This document shows positions 25,421-34,115 of a stretch of DNA of 64,000 nucleotides, piece by piece. The DNA lies in assembly GCA_949051815.1 (NCBI GenBank), contig CARQVR010000006.1, positions 55,734-119,733 of the forward strand, given 5' to 3'. How positions within the stretch are numbered: the stretch's first letter is position 1; the number at the start of each line of letters is the position of its first letter. This DNA comes from an uncultured Lachnospiraceae bacterium (GTDB taxonomy: Bacteria; Bacillota; Clostridia; Lachnospirales; Lachnospiraceae). A program made the translations under genes and the position numbers. The notes beneath the pieces were generated by a model. That model did no database searches. It had not been told where the DNA came from and was given only the letters and a program-made list of their open reading frames with translations.

Positions 25421-26221
25421 TTATTTACCGGGTACCACAACTACCTGCGCATTGTTGCAGTATGCATTGGTACACTCCATGGCATTTTTGACTTCATCAG
25501 TCAGTGTCATGCCGTTCCACACCACGTCGATGTTTTTGGATTCCAGCTCCATAATCTTGTTATCCCAGTCAATCACCACAAACTGCGCTTCCACGCCAAG
25601 CTGTTCCGCAACCATGCGCGCCATATCCGCATCGAAGCCGATCCACTCGCCGGAATCGTCCTTATAATCCATCGGCTCAAACTCCGTAATGCCCACGATC
25701 AGCGTACCCTTTCCCTGAATATAGGCCACATCGCTGTCGGAAGCCGACGCCGCAAACTCACAAGCCTTCTGCTCCACAAGCGCCTCCTGCACACCGTAAG
25801 CCGTAGCCGTCCCCTGCATGGAACCGTCCGCATAGCTTAGCGCAAACACACTGTTGATATAAGAAGCCAGATCGGAACCTTTCCGGCATCCTACCCCGTA
25901 CTCCTCCGTCGTCAGTTCATCCGTATGTACCAGATCCGGATAGCTGGTTCCCTCCCCGATCATGGCGCCGGCCATCAAAAGGTCGATGATCGCCGCGTCC
26001 GAAGTGCCGGAAGCCACTTCCATCAGGGCATCCGCCTGAGACGCCACCGCGTTGGTCTGAAATCCCTTCTCTTTCGCAACCGCTTCCCCGGCGGAACCCG
26101 CCTCCACGGCATACACCTGATTTCCCACGCCCGCCGCCGTCTCCTTCGCGCCGCCGCAGCCGGAAAGGGTTCCGCAGACAGCCATCGCCGCAACCAGTAT
26201 CATTACCAGTTTCTTTTTCAT
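25421..26221 (-). CDS. Amino-acid ABC substrate-binding lipoprotein with circularly permuted lobes
   Basis: This 266-residue lipoprotein has lipobox LSGC (Cys22), but the two lobes of the SBP_bac_3 fold are in reversed order. Residues 36-150 (YAVEAGSAGEAVAKEKG through EEYGVGCRKGSDLASYINSVF and ADGSMQGTATAYGVQEAL) match what is normally the second half. Residues 172-266 (GTLIVGITEFEPMDYKDDS, IGFDADMARMVAEQLG, MELESKNIDVVWNGMTLTDE, ending NNAQVVVVPGK) match the normal first half. The stop falls at the hinge strand where the normal protein would continue into lobe 2. The binding protein at 27798-28571 has the ordinary order and serves as an internal comparison. There is no frameshift. ATG 26221 has GGAGGAAC upstream. 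The operon with a permease and ATPase suggests it is functional. Confidence 0.9.
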   Translation of the reverse strand: MKKKLVMILVAAMAVCGTLSGCGGAKETAAGVGNQVYAVEAGSAGEAVAKEKGFQTNAVASQADALMEVASGTSDAAIIDLLMAGAMIGEGTSYPDLVHTDELTTEEYGVGCRKGSDLASYINSVFALSYADGSMQGTATAYGVQEALVEQKACEFAASASDSDVAYIQGKGTLIVGITEFEPMDYKDDSGEWIGFDADMARMVAEQLGVEAQFVVIDWDNKIMELESKNIDVVWNGMTLTDEVKNAMECTNAYCNNAQVVVVPGK

Positions 26222-26283
26222 AATGTTCCTCCTCTTTTCAAACTTATTTTTTCTGTATTGTTTCATAACTCACACACTTTTGT

Positions 26284-26312
26284 ATTTTATCATAGCAGTA
26301 CACTAAAGTAAA
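26284..26312 (-). promoter_or_regulatory. Promoter of the permuted-binding-protein operon
   Basis: On the minus strand TTTACT (26312-26307) and TAAAAT (26289-26284) are spaced by 17 nt, about 63 nt upstream of the start codon. Confidence 0.45.
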
Positions 26313-26448
26313 TGTGTAAAATGAAAGAAGCTATTGTCTGGCAAAATATGCCTTTTCTCCATCCCAACGCCCATGCCGTCCAGAAACCAAGAGAGCACCC
26401 TCTGCAGGTACTCCCTCGTATATGCCGCCTTACCTCTCTCCGGCACGT

Positions 26449-27675
26449 TTAATATTTGATTTCTTTCCCCTCTAACCGCCACTGTCTGAACTCCGCCGAA
26501 GCCGACAACAGCAGATCGGAAGAGGAGTTGAGCGCTGTCTCCACGGAGTCCTGAATCACACCGATGATAAAGCCTACCGCCACCACCTGCATGGACACGG
26601 AATCCGGAATGCCAAAAAGCGAGCACGCAAGCGGTATCAGCAAGAGAGAACCGCCCGCCACACCGGATGCGCCGCAGGCCGAAAGCGCCGCCAGAAGGCT
26701 TAAAACAATCGCAGTCGGAATATCCACGTTAATGCCGAGCGTATACGCGGTCGCCATCGTCATGACCGTAATGGTAATCGCCGCGCCGTCCATATTGATG
26801 GTTGCACCGAGTGGAATCGTCACCGAGTAAGTGTCCTTATCCAGTCCCATCTCCTCACAGATTTCCATATTGACGGGAATATTCGCCGCCGAACTTCTCG
26901 TAAAGAATGCCGTAATCGCGCTCTGTTTCAGGCACTTGAAGATGAGCGGATAGGGATTCTTGCGGATGCACCAGTATACCAGAATCGGGTTCGTCACAAA
27001 GTAGATAAAGAGCATACAGCCCACCAGCAGGATCAGCAGCTTTCCGTAATCCCTGAACGCTTCCAGACCGTTCGCCGTCACACTGGTATAAACCAGTCCC
27101 AGCACACCGAAAGGCGCGAAATTAATGATAACCACAACCACTCTGGAAATAGCCCCCGAAATATCACCGAGCGTTTTCTTAGTCGTTTCTCCCGCACTCC
27201 GGAAGGCTACACCCAGAAGCACCGCCCACGATAAAATACCGACATAATTGGCGTTCATCAGAGAATCCACCGGATTTTTCACCACGTTCATAAGGAGCGT
27301 GCTTAACACCTCAACGATACCGCCCGGTGCGGCCGAAGCATCCGAAGCCGCATCCACAAGCACCATTTCCACGGGAAATACCATGCTGGCAAAAACGGCG
27401 ATCACCGCCGCCAGCACCGTGCTGAACATATACAGAATGATAACCGTCCTGATCACCCCGCCATGGGATTTGCCCGCATTACAGAGCGCGCTTATCACCA
27501 GAAAGAACACCAGAAGCGGCGCAATCCCCTTGAGCGCACCCACGAACACATCGCCAAATACGCCGATGCCTGACGCTCCGGGTGCCACCAACGCCAGAAT
27601 CACACCAATTACCAGCCCCACTACAATCCTTTTGACAAGACTTATGCCTGTCCACTTCTCCCACACATTTTTCAT
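26449..27675 (-). CDS. sstT: Serine/threonine:sodium symporter SstT
   Basis: This 408-residue dicarboxylate/amino-acid:cation symporter is of the SstT branch. KNVWEKWTGISLVKRIVVGLVIGVILAL is the N-terminus, and APLLVFFLVISALCNAG covers the first re-entrant region. FFTRSSAANIPVNMEICEEMGL contains the serine-rich motif, and PLGATINMDGAAITITVMTMATA is the transport-core NMDG motif. The length is standard. AGGAAAGC precedes the start. It imports serine and threonine with Na+. Genes on both sides are amino-acid ABC systems. Confidence 0.96.
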   Translation of the reverse strand: MKNVWEKWTGISLVKRIVVGLVIGVILALVAPGASGIGVFGDVFVGALKGIAPLLVFFLVISALCNAGKSHGGVIRTVIILYMFSTVLAAVIAVFASMVFPVEMVLVDAASDASAAPGGIVEVLSTLLMNVVKNPVDSLMNANYVGILSWAVLLGVAFRSAGETTKKTLGDISGAISRVVVVIINFAPFGVLGLVYTSVTANGLEAFRDYGKLLILLVGCMLFIYFVTNPILVYWCIRKNPYPLIFKCLKQSAITAFFTRSSAANIPVNMEICEEMGLDKDTYSVTIPLGATINMDGAAITITVMTMATAYTLGINVDIPTAIVLSLLAALSACGASGVAGGSLLLIPLACSLFGIPDSVSMQVVAVGFIIGVIQDSVETALNSSSDLLLSASAEFRQWRLEGKEIKY

Positions 27676-27748
27676 GCTTTCCTCATTTCTGTAAAACCTT
27701 ATTATCAGTTACTTTACAATACTACTACGGAAAAGCAGCATGCGTCAA

Positions 27749-27780
27749 GATGGGGCGGCGCAAATCTGCACCGCCCCATC
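27749..27780 (-). terminator. Hairpin terminator after the second amino-acid ABC operon
   Basis: GATGGGGCGG-T-GC and GC-GCCGCCCCATC arms form a stem of more than 10 bp directly downstream of the binding-protein stop; the T-run after it is weak. Confidence 0.7.
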
Positions 27781-27797
27781 GTCTGCATCCCTGTGTA

Positions 27798-28571
27798 TTA
27801 TTCAGCCGTCGCTTCCTCCGTGTACTTCACGGCCAGCTCATTAATCGTGCCGTCCGCCAGCATCTTGTCAATGGCCTTATTGATCTTGTCAAGCAGTTCC
27901 GTGTTGCCCTTCTGTACGGCAATCGCGTACTCCTCGGACTCAAATGCGCCCGCATCTTCCACGATCTTTAATCCCTCGTTGTCGCCCACATACTTCTGCG
28001 CCGTCGCGGAATCAATGACTACCACGTCGCACTTACCGTTCACCAGCTCCATAACGGCCTCTGTGCCTTTCTTAAACGCCTCATAAGTGTAGCCCATATC
28101 CTGCACACAGATTTCACCGGTATAACCCTGCACCACGCAGATCTTTTTGTCCGCCATGTCAGTCGCCGCCGCAATATCGGAGTCCTCTTTCACAATCATT
28201 ACCTGCGTCGCCGTATAGTAGGTCGTAGAGAAATCTACGGTTTCCCTTCTCTCGTCCGTCGCCGTCATGCCCGCGATAACCGCGTCGATCTGGCCGTTTT
28301 GCAGCGCAACCAGAAGAGAGTCAAACTCCATATTCTCCACTGCTGCCGTCATGCCGCTCTCCTCGGCGATCTGCTTTGCAATCGCCATATCAATGCCGTC
28401 ATACTCACCGATCACACCGTTTGAGGTGACGTACTCAAAAGGCGGGAACTCCGCATTCGTACCGAAGGTGATGGTGTCTCCCTTCCCCGCGCCGCCACCG
28501 CAGGCCGTCAGCGTGCATGCCGCCATAATCATGGCAAGCGCCATTGTCAGTAACTTTGTTGTCTTTTTCAT
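27798..28571 (-). CDS. Amino-acid ABC substrate-binding lipoprotein (normal lobe order)
   Basis: This 257-residue SBP_bac_3 protein has lipobox LTAC. Lobe 1 comes first (DTITFGTNAEFPPFEYV, YDGIDMAIAKQIAEESG, LLVALQNGQIDAVIAGMTATDERRE). The hinge (YYTATQVMIVKEDSD) follows, then lobe 2 (KKICVVQGYTGEICVQDMG, CDVVVIDSATAQKYV), and return to lobe 1 (EEYAIAVQKGNTELLDKINKAIDKMLADG). ATG 28571 has GGAGGATAAC upstream. It is the third gene of a permease-ATPase-binding protein operon. The ligand is probably a polar amino acid. Confidence 0.95.
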   Translation of the reverse strand: MKKTTKLLTMALAMIMAACTLTACGGGAGKGDTITFGTNAEFPPFEYVTSNGVIGEYDGIDMAIAKQIAEESGMTAAVENMEFDSLLVALQNGQIDAVIAGMTATDERRETVDFSTTYYTATQVMIVKEDSDIAAATDMADKKICVVQGYTGEICVQDMGYTYEAFKKGTEAVMELVNGKCDVVVIDSATAQKYVGDNEGLKIVEDAGAFESEEYAIAVQKGNTELLDKINKAIDKMLADGTINELAVKYTEEATAE

Positions 28572-28696
28572 AATGTTATCCTCCTCTGCATTTCCTTGTT
28601 TCCTATATCACCACGCAGGCGATACGCCCGCACAGGTCACATATCCTTGCCGCCATATCTCCGGCATTCCGCCGCCAGTCACAGGCACTGCCGCAG

Positions 28697-29419
28697 CTAC
28701 AGCACTTTGCTCAGGAAATTCTTCGTCCGCTCGTTCTGCGGATTCCCAAAAATCTCCTCCGGTGTGCCGCTCTCCATCACCACGCCCTGATCTATGAAAA
28801 GAACGCGCGACGCCACCTCTCTCGCAAATCCCATCTCGTGGGTAACGATCACCATCGTCATGCCCGATCTGGCCAGATCTTTCATTACATCCAGCACCTC
28901 GCCCACCATCTCCGGATCAAGAGCCGACGTTGGCTCGTCGAAAAGCATGATTTCCGGATCCATGGCAAGCGCTCTCGCTATCGCCACCCGCTGTTTTTGG
29001 CCGCCGGAGAGCTGCGCCGGATAGGCATTCGCTTTCTCGCCCAGATTCACCCGCTCCAAAAGCTCCTGTCCCCGCTTTAGCGCCGCTTCCTTCGTCATCT
29101 TCTTAAGGAGTACGGGGGCAAGCGTAATGTTCTCCATAATGGTCAGGTGGGGAAACAGGTTAAACTGCTGGAACACCATGCCCATCTTCTGCCGCACCCG
29201 GTTCACATTCACCTTCGGATCCGTAATCAGCTCGTCGTCCACATAGATTTCCCCCTCCGTGACCGTCTCGAGCAGATTGAGACACCGCAGAAAAGTGCTC
29301 TTGCCGGAACCGGAAGGCCCGATCACCACAACCACCTCTCCCTGTCTGATGTGCTCGTCGATCCCGCTCAACACTTCCAGATCTGTAAATTTTTTATGTA
29401 AGTTGTTCACTCTTATCAT
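28697..29419 (-). CDS. Polar amino-acid ABC transporter ATPase (GlnQ type)
   Basis: This 240-residue ATPase has Walker A GPSGSGKST, Q-loop GMVFQQFNLFPHLT, signature LSGGQKQRVAIARAL, Walker B IMLFDEPTSALDPEM and H-loop MVIVTHEMGFAREVA. ATG 29419 follows AGGAGAACCGGGAT; the frame continues upstream without a supported start. It is the middle gene of the operon with the permease (29475-30164) and the binding protein (27798-28571). Confidence 0.95.
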   Translation of the reverse strand: MIRVNNLHKKFTDLEVLSGIDEHIRQGEVVVVIGPSGSGKSTFLRCLNLLETVTEGEIYVDDELITDPKVNVNRVRQKMGMVFQQFNLFPHLTIMENITLAPVLLKKMTKEAALKRGQELLERVNLGEKANAYPAQLSGGQKQRVAIARALAMDPEIMLFDEPTSALDPEMVGEVLDVMKDLARSGMTMVIVTHEMGFAREVASRVLFIDQGVVMESGTPEEIFGNPQNERTKNFLSKVL

Positions 29420-29474
29420 ATCCCGGTTCTCCTGTGTGAGCCTTAGAAATCCTTTAGAAGTTCTTTTCACACTA

Positions 29475-30164
29475 TTATCTGGCGTCCGCCTTTCGCAGCC
29501 GTATCTCCACACGCCGGAGTGCCAGTGTCAGTATCTTAATCAGCACATAATAGATTACCGCAGTACCGATTAACGGCATAAACGCAATAAAGGTCGCGCT
29601 CTTAATGAAGTCCCCCGCCTTCTGTATATCCATCAGTCCCACATAGCCGACGATGGCTGTTTCCTTAATCAGCACGATAAACTCATTGCACAGCGCGGGA
29701 AAAATATTTTTAACCGCCTGCGGCACCACAATCCGGCTCATGGTCTGGAATGCGGAAAGCCCGAGAGACCTGCCCGCCTCCGTCTGTCCCTTATCAATAG
29801 ACAGAATACCCGCCCGGACGATCTCCGACACATACGCGCCGGAATTGACGCCAAAAGCAATCGCGGCTATAATCCACTTATCCAAAGGCACCGTGGCGAA
29901 GATGACAAAATAGATAATCATAAGCTGGGTCACGGAAGGCGTCCCCCTGATCACATCCGTATAAATACCGCCGATAAACCGGAGCAGTTTCTTTTTAGAC
30001 AGATTGCACATGGCAATCACCATGCCTATCAGAATGCCTATGACTATGGCCAGAAGCGATACCCTGATCGTCACGCCGATACCGCTCAAAAGAAGCTTGT
30101 ATCGGTCTTCCCTGATAAAACATTTATAAAACAGATCACTGAAATCAGCCGCCCACTCTGCCAT
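29475..30164 (-). CDS. Polar amino-acid ABC transporter permease
   Basis: This 229-residue permease has LLLSGIGVTIRVSLLAIVIGILIGMVIAM as its first helix, then GGIYTDVIRGTPSVTQLMIIYF. The EAA loop is QTEAGRSLGLSAFQTMSRIVVPQAVKNIFPALCNEFIVLIKETAIV. I took ATG 30164 (MAEWAADFSDLFYK), with a weak AGGA 11 nt upstream; an in-frame codon at 30218 is less likely. It is the first gene of its operon. The C-terminus is basic and cytoplasmic. Confidence 0.93.
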   Translation of the reverse strand: MAEWAADFSDLFYKCFIREDRYKLLLSGIGVTIRVSLLAIVIGILIGMVIAMCNLSKKKLLRFIGGIYTDVIRGTPSVTQLMIIYFVIFATVPLDKWIIAAIAFGVNSGAYVSEIVRAGILSIDKGQTEAGRSLGLSAFQTMSRIVVPQAVKNIFPALCNEFIVLIKETAIVGYVGLMDIQKAGDFIKSATFIAFMPLIGTAVIYYVLIKILTLALRRVEIRLRKADAR

Positions 30165-30234
30165 CCGTTCTTCATCCTTTCCGGTTCCTGTATCTGTGCC
30201 CGCTCTATCATACCACAACCTTTTCCGGAAGAAA

Positions 30235-30267
30235 AGCAGAAAAATGCATATTATGCACTTTTCTGCT
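30235..30267 (-). terminator. Intrinsic terminator downstream of the hybrid kinase gene
   Basis: On the minus strand AGCAGAAAA-G-TGCATA and TATGCA-TTTTTCTGCT form a long near-perfect stem followed by TTTCTT, between the kinase stop and the next operon. Confidence 0.7.
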
Positions 30268-30332
30268 TATATTTAAGCGTTCAGGTAACTATTCAGCCTT
30301 CGGCTTCATTGTTACTGAATCCGGGCTGTCTG

Positions 30333-33044
30333 TTACCTGTCCAGTTCCTTCTTCCACTCTGCGATGATTTCCTCGCACCGTTCCGTGTCGATATCCTCCA
30401 CCGCATTTTTCAGTTTTTCAAAAATGCTGCGCTGCGCATCGCCGTAAGAATACTGGCTCATATCCCTGACTGCCTGCTCCATGGCATCCATATCCAGATT
30501 TTCCATGGCTTCCTCCATCTGGGCAAACAGCGCGGCCATCTCTTCCGTCTCCGCCGCTCTTCCGCTCTGCGCCTCCTCTTCCTTTATAAAGTAGGGCGCC
30601 AGAATGCCTTTATAGAACATATACTCTTCCAGCATACCCGGCGTAATTTTGTGGATCAGCGCCGCATTTCCGGCATTCCCGGCCGCTTCCATCTGCTCTG
30701 CAGTGTATGCCAGATCCAAAGCGCCGATCTGTCTGGACGCGCTCTTTAGCGCGTGCACCTCCACTGTATACTCTTTCCACTGTTCCTTCTTCTCATATTC
30801 CTGTATCAGCGCACATTTTTTATCTATCACACGATAATACTCTTTCAACACAGACCAGAACAGCTCTTCGTTTCCAAGGAACCCCATCGCGCTCTGCACA
30901 TCCAGTCCCTCAATGGCGATATCCGTGGTCGTCTGTTTTGCCCCTTCGCTCCGCTGGACATTGCGGGCCGGTGCGTTATTCTTATTTTTCCTCTCAATCT
31001 TTTCCGCCGGCAGCCATTTACGAAGCTTGGCGATAATATCTCTCATCTCAATCGGCTTCGTCACATAATCGTCCATACCCTCCCGTATGAACATTTCCCC
31101 CGTTCCTCCCACCGCGTTTGCCGTGAGGGCGACTATCGGCACCTGTCCGTTTTCTCCCAGAAGACGGCGGATTACTCTGGTGGTCTCCACACCGTCCATC
31201 TCCGGCATCATATGATCCATAAAAATGATGTCATAGCGTTTATCCGTAACCATCAGGACGGCTTCCTTACCGCTCAGTGCCGAATCTATTTTCATTTGCA
31301 GGGGATTCAGCAGTCCCTTCACCACCGTCAGGTTGATGGTATTGTCATCTACAACCAGAATTTCCGCACTGGGAGCTACAAAATCAAAATCCTCCGCCTC
31401 CGTCAGGGAAAATGCCGCATTGTCTTCCTTTCCATCCAGTATATTGGCAAGCCCCATGACATAGAGCGGCTTTTTGACGATCTGCAGATTCGTCTGGTCA
31501 TAGGAGCCGATTGAATGGTAATTTGCCAAAAGCACCACTTTGATTTCCGGGTGCAGCCGCAGAAAATGCTGCACGCCCTCCGTAAACAGCGGCTGCTCCA
31601 CGAACAGACACTCTATGCCTTTCTCCTTCAACCGCACAAGCTCATCCTCCGAGGCAAGCCCTTCGTAAGCAACATCCAGCTTTTTCATGTCTATCGCCAG
31701 CTCCTGCGCCGCGTAGATATTCTGTATCAGTCCTGCTGCCGCCTTCCTCTTCTGCTGCTTTTCCACAGACGGCTTATCGTTCGTTATCTTCTGCGGAATC
31801 ACAAAAGTAAAGACAGATCCCTTTCCGACTTCGCTGTCCACATGGATAATTCCACCCATCAGGGACACAAGCTGTTTACAGATCGCAAGACCCAGGCCGG
31901 TTCCCTCCACATTCCGGTTCCGCTTGCTGTCCAACTGCTGGAAAGACTGGAAAAGCTTCGGCATATCGCTCTCTTTGATCCCGCTTCCCGTGTCAGTGAC
32001 CGACACATAAAGCTCTATCATGTTTTCCTCTGTACGCAGATAATCCACCAGTATATGTACATTTCCCTCTTTGGTAAACTTGACGGCATTGTTGGCCAGA
32101 TTCAGCATAATCTGCTTAATCCGTACATTGTCACCGTAAAGTCCCGTCGGCAGATCCGGGTTAACGTCCAGTGTCAGTTCCAGCGATTTGCTTCCTATAC
32201 GGGTCATAATAATGTTGGAAACATCGTTGATCAGGGCCATCGGATCATATTCCACATTACAGATATCCATCTTGCCGGACTCAATCTTGGAAAAGTCGAG
32301 GATATCATTGATAATCGTAAGCAGCGTCTGTCCCGAAGACTTAATCTGCCCGATATATTCCCTCGCCGCGGGCGTCAGTTCTTCCCTGAGCGCCATCTCC
32401 GCCATGCCGATCACCGCATTCATGGGCGTGCGGATTTCATGACTCATATTCGCCAGAAAATCTGATTTCATATTGGAGTTTTTGCGCAGCTCCATGTTTT
32501 TTAAGCTGACCTGATACCTGCTGTAGGCAATGTCCGACAAGACGTTGGCAATTGTATAGATGGAATTTGATACTTTTTCTATCGTATCTTCATCCACAAT
32601 CCGCACATTCCACGCGGCGTTCATAAGTTCCTCCGGGTCTACCCCGATCTCCATTGCCACCTTCCGCTTTTTCTCTTCATCGGGCGGTACGGGCAGCATC
32701 TGCCCGCCGATGAAACACCCGGCCATACGGCCCTGTGCCATGATTGGAGCCGCAAATTCCACCAGCCCCGCATGACAGAAATAAGCGCAGGCAGAGCCGG
32801 ACTTCGCCGCTTTCGCCGCGCCTATCTGGTCGCACTCCTCACACCGTTTCCGGCCTTCTTCCGTGCTTCTGACGTATTTTTGACAAAAATCCGTAAACCC
32901 GGAAGGTTTTGTCTGTATCATGCCATGGGCATCTGTAATGAAGGATGCAATGCCCGTCATTTCCGAGAAAGCATCCTGTATTTTCTGCAAAGATTCCACA
33001 TCTATCAAATCTGTCAGTCTGATTTCGCCTTCCCTGATCGCCAT
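30333..33044 (-). CDS. PocR-domain hybrid sensor histidine kinase
   Basis: This 903-residue soluble hybrid kinase has a PocR sensory domain at residues 10-170 with the cysteine set C54, C68, C71, C86 and C90-H91 (RCEECDQ, CAYFCHAGLVEFAAPI). HisKA follows with H202 in FLANMSHEIRTPMNAV, then an HATPase (NLANNAVKFTKEG; GTGLGLAICKQLVSLMGG). After a degenerate receiver-like stretch there is a receiver (ILVVDDNTINL, FMDHMMPEMDG) and a C-terminal HPt domain (VEVHALKSASRQIGA). PocR domains sense small ligands such as 1,2-propanediol in PocR itself; cysteine ligation suggests a metal, haem or redox centre here. GGAGTAAAA precedes the start. It follows the receiver-protein gene by 27 nt. Confidence 0.93.
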   Translation of the reverse strand: MAIREGEIRLTDLIDVESLQKIQDAFSEMTGIASFITDAHGMIQTKPSGFTDFCQKYVRSTEEGRKRCEECDQIGAAKAAKSGSACAYFCHAGLVEFAAPIMAQGRMAGCFIGGQMLPVPPDEEKKRKVAMEIGVDPEELMNAAWNVRIVDEDTIEKVSNSIYTIANVLSDIAYSRYQVSLKNMELRKNSNMKSDFLANMSHEIRTPMNAVIGMAEMALREELTPAAREYIGQIKSSGQTLLTIINDILDFSKIESGKMDICNVEYDPMALINDVSNIIMTRIGSKSLELTLDVNPDLPTGLYGDNVRIKQIMLNLANNAVKFTKEGNVHILVDYLRTEENMIELYVSVTDTGSGIKESDMPKLFQSFQQLDSKRNRNVEGTGLGLAICKQLVSLMGGIIHVDSEVGKGSVFTFVIPQKITNDKPSVEKQQKRKAAAGLIQNIYAAQELAIDMKKLDVAYEGLASEDELVRLKEKGIECLFVEQPLFTEGVQHFLRLHPEIKVVLLANYHSIGSYDQTNLQIVKKPLYVMGLANILDGKEDNAAFSLTEAEDFDFVAPSAEILVVDDNTINLTVVKGLLNPLQMKIDSALSGKEAVLMVTDKRYDIIFMDHMMPEMDGVETTRVIRRLLGENGQVPIVALTANAVGGTGEMFIREGMDDYVTKPIEMRDIIAKLRKWLPAEKIERKNKNNAPARNVQRSEGAKQTTTDIAIEGLDVQSAMGFLGNEELFWSVLKEYYRVIDKKCALIQEYEKKEQWKEYTVEVHALKSASRQIGALDLAYTAEQMEAAGNAGNAALIHKITPGMLEEYMFYKGILAPYFIKEEEAQSGRAAETEEMAALFAQMEEAMENLDMDAMEQAVRDMSQYSYGDAQRSIFEKLKNAVEDIDTERCEEIIAEWKKELDR

Positions 33045-33071
33045 TTTTACTCCATTTCTTTGCTGCTTTTC

Positions 33072-33950
33072 TTATCCAAGAACGCCCTTAATCGTGGAGG
33101 ACAGTTTTTCCATGTCAATCGGCTTGGAGAGATATCCCTGCGGTTTCATCGCAAGAACCTCCATAACCTTCTTTCTGTCAGTCACACCTGTAAGAAATAC
33201 GACCGGCAGATTGTTTGTGGCCGGATTCTCCCGGATTTTTGCAAGTACCGCGGCCCCGTTCTCCACCGGCATCTCATAGTCCAGAAGCACCAGATCCGTT
33301 GTTTTCGTCTCCAGAAATTTCAAGGCTATTTTGCCATTGATCGCAGTTGCCACATCATAACGCTCCACCAGATAACCTTTCAGCAGTTTCAGCACACTGC
33401 TGTCGTCATCCACCACAAGAATATGTTTTTTCCTTGCGGACTCTTCCTTCATCTTCTTTTCTTTTTCTTCTTCCTTCGCAAGCTGGGCCAGCAGCTCCTC
33501 CGCAACCCGCATAACATCTTCCGTTTTGAGCGTGCCCTCCGTCACTGTCACGGACCGTCTTCCCAGCGTGGGCTGAGGCCGTTTTTCCTTCAACAGTCTG
33601 GTTACCTCCTCCTCCAGCTTCTGGGACGAGATCGGCCTGCGGAAAATGCTGACATCCATCATAGGCGCAACACGCTCAAACTGGTCGCACTCATCGGCAT
33701 CTCCCACAATCACAATCGGAATGCCTTCCATGGATATTTTCCGCTCCACATTTACAAATCTCTTAAGGTCATCCGGGTGTTCTCCATACAGACAGTAAAC
33801 AAGCGCATCCGGGTGTATGTACTTTACATGGTTGATGATATCATCGTACCGGTCCGAAGTGCTGAAACACTCAAAACTGAAATCCATATAAGTGAAAAAC
33901 TCATTGATCACCATCTTGTTGTTTCCTGTCAGCAGCACCTTATACTTCAT
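33072..33950 (-). CDS. Two-receiver response regulator without output domain
   Basis: This 292-residue protein has an N-terminal half (MKYKVLLTGNNKMVINEFFTYM through IFRRPISSQKLEEEV) with receiver-like topology but no acidic triad, so it is probably a pseudo-receiver. A Lys/Glu-rich coiled linker (LAKEEEKEKKMKEES) leads to a true receiver: HILVVDDDSSVLKLLKGY, the phospho-Asp in LVLLDYEMPVENG, and LSKPIDMEK. There is no DNA-binding or enzymatic domain. GGAGGGGG lies 10 nt before ATG 33950; the frame's long upstream extension overlaps the divergent gene and is rejected. It probably relays phosphate from the hybrid kinase encoded next. Confidence 0.88.
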   Translation of the reverse strand: MKYKVLLTGNNKMVINEFFTYMDFSFECFSTSDRYDDIINHVKYIHPDALVYCLYGEHPDDLKRFVNVERKISMEGIPIVIVGDADECDQFERVAPMMDVSIFRRPISSQKLEEEVTRLLKEKRPQPTLGRRSVTVTEGTLKTEDVMRVAEELLAQLAKEEEKEKKMKEESARKKHILVVDDDSSVLKLLKGYLVERYDVATAINGKIALKFLETKTTDLVLLDYEMPVENGAAVLAKIRENPATNNLPVVFLTGVTDRKKVMEVLAMKPQGYLSKPIDMEKLSSTIKGVLG

Positions 33951-34053
33951 ACTCTTTATTCCCCCTCCGTACTTTATAAAACCTCTCATAGATAGATCAT
34001 AGCAAAACTTTTTCTTTCTTGCACTATTAATTTTGAAGAAAGTTTTTTGCCTG

Positions 34054-34082
34054 TTGAGACACGGCATCGGATATGGTAACAT
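34054..34082 (+). promoter_or_regulatory. Promoter of the hemerythrin gene
   Basis: TTGAGA (34054-34059) and TAACAT (34077-34082) are separated by 17 nt, 33 nt upstream of ATG 34116. Confidence 0.55.
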
Positions 34083-34115
34083 ATTCCTATCAATTACCAG
34101 GGAGATGATTGTATT

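Noticed and set aside
26222..26448. Riboswitch or T-box ahead of the permuted-binding-protein operon
   Set aside because: Only a simple promoter and a short leader are visible; no conserved aptamer-like or T-box sequence.
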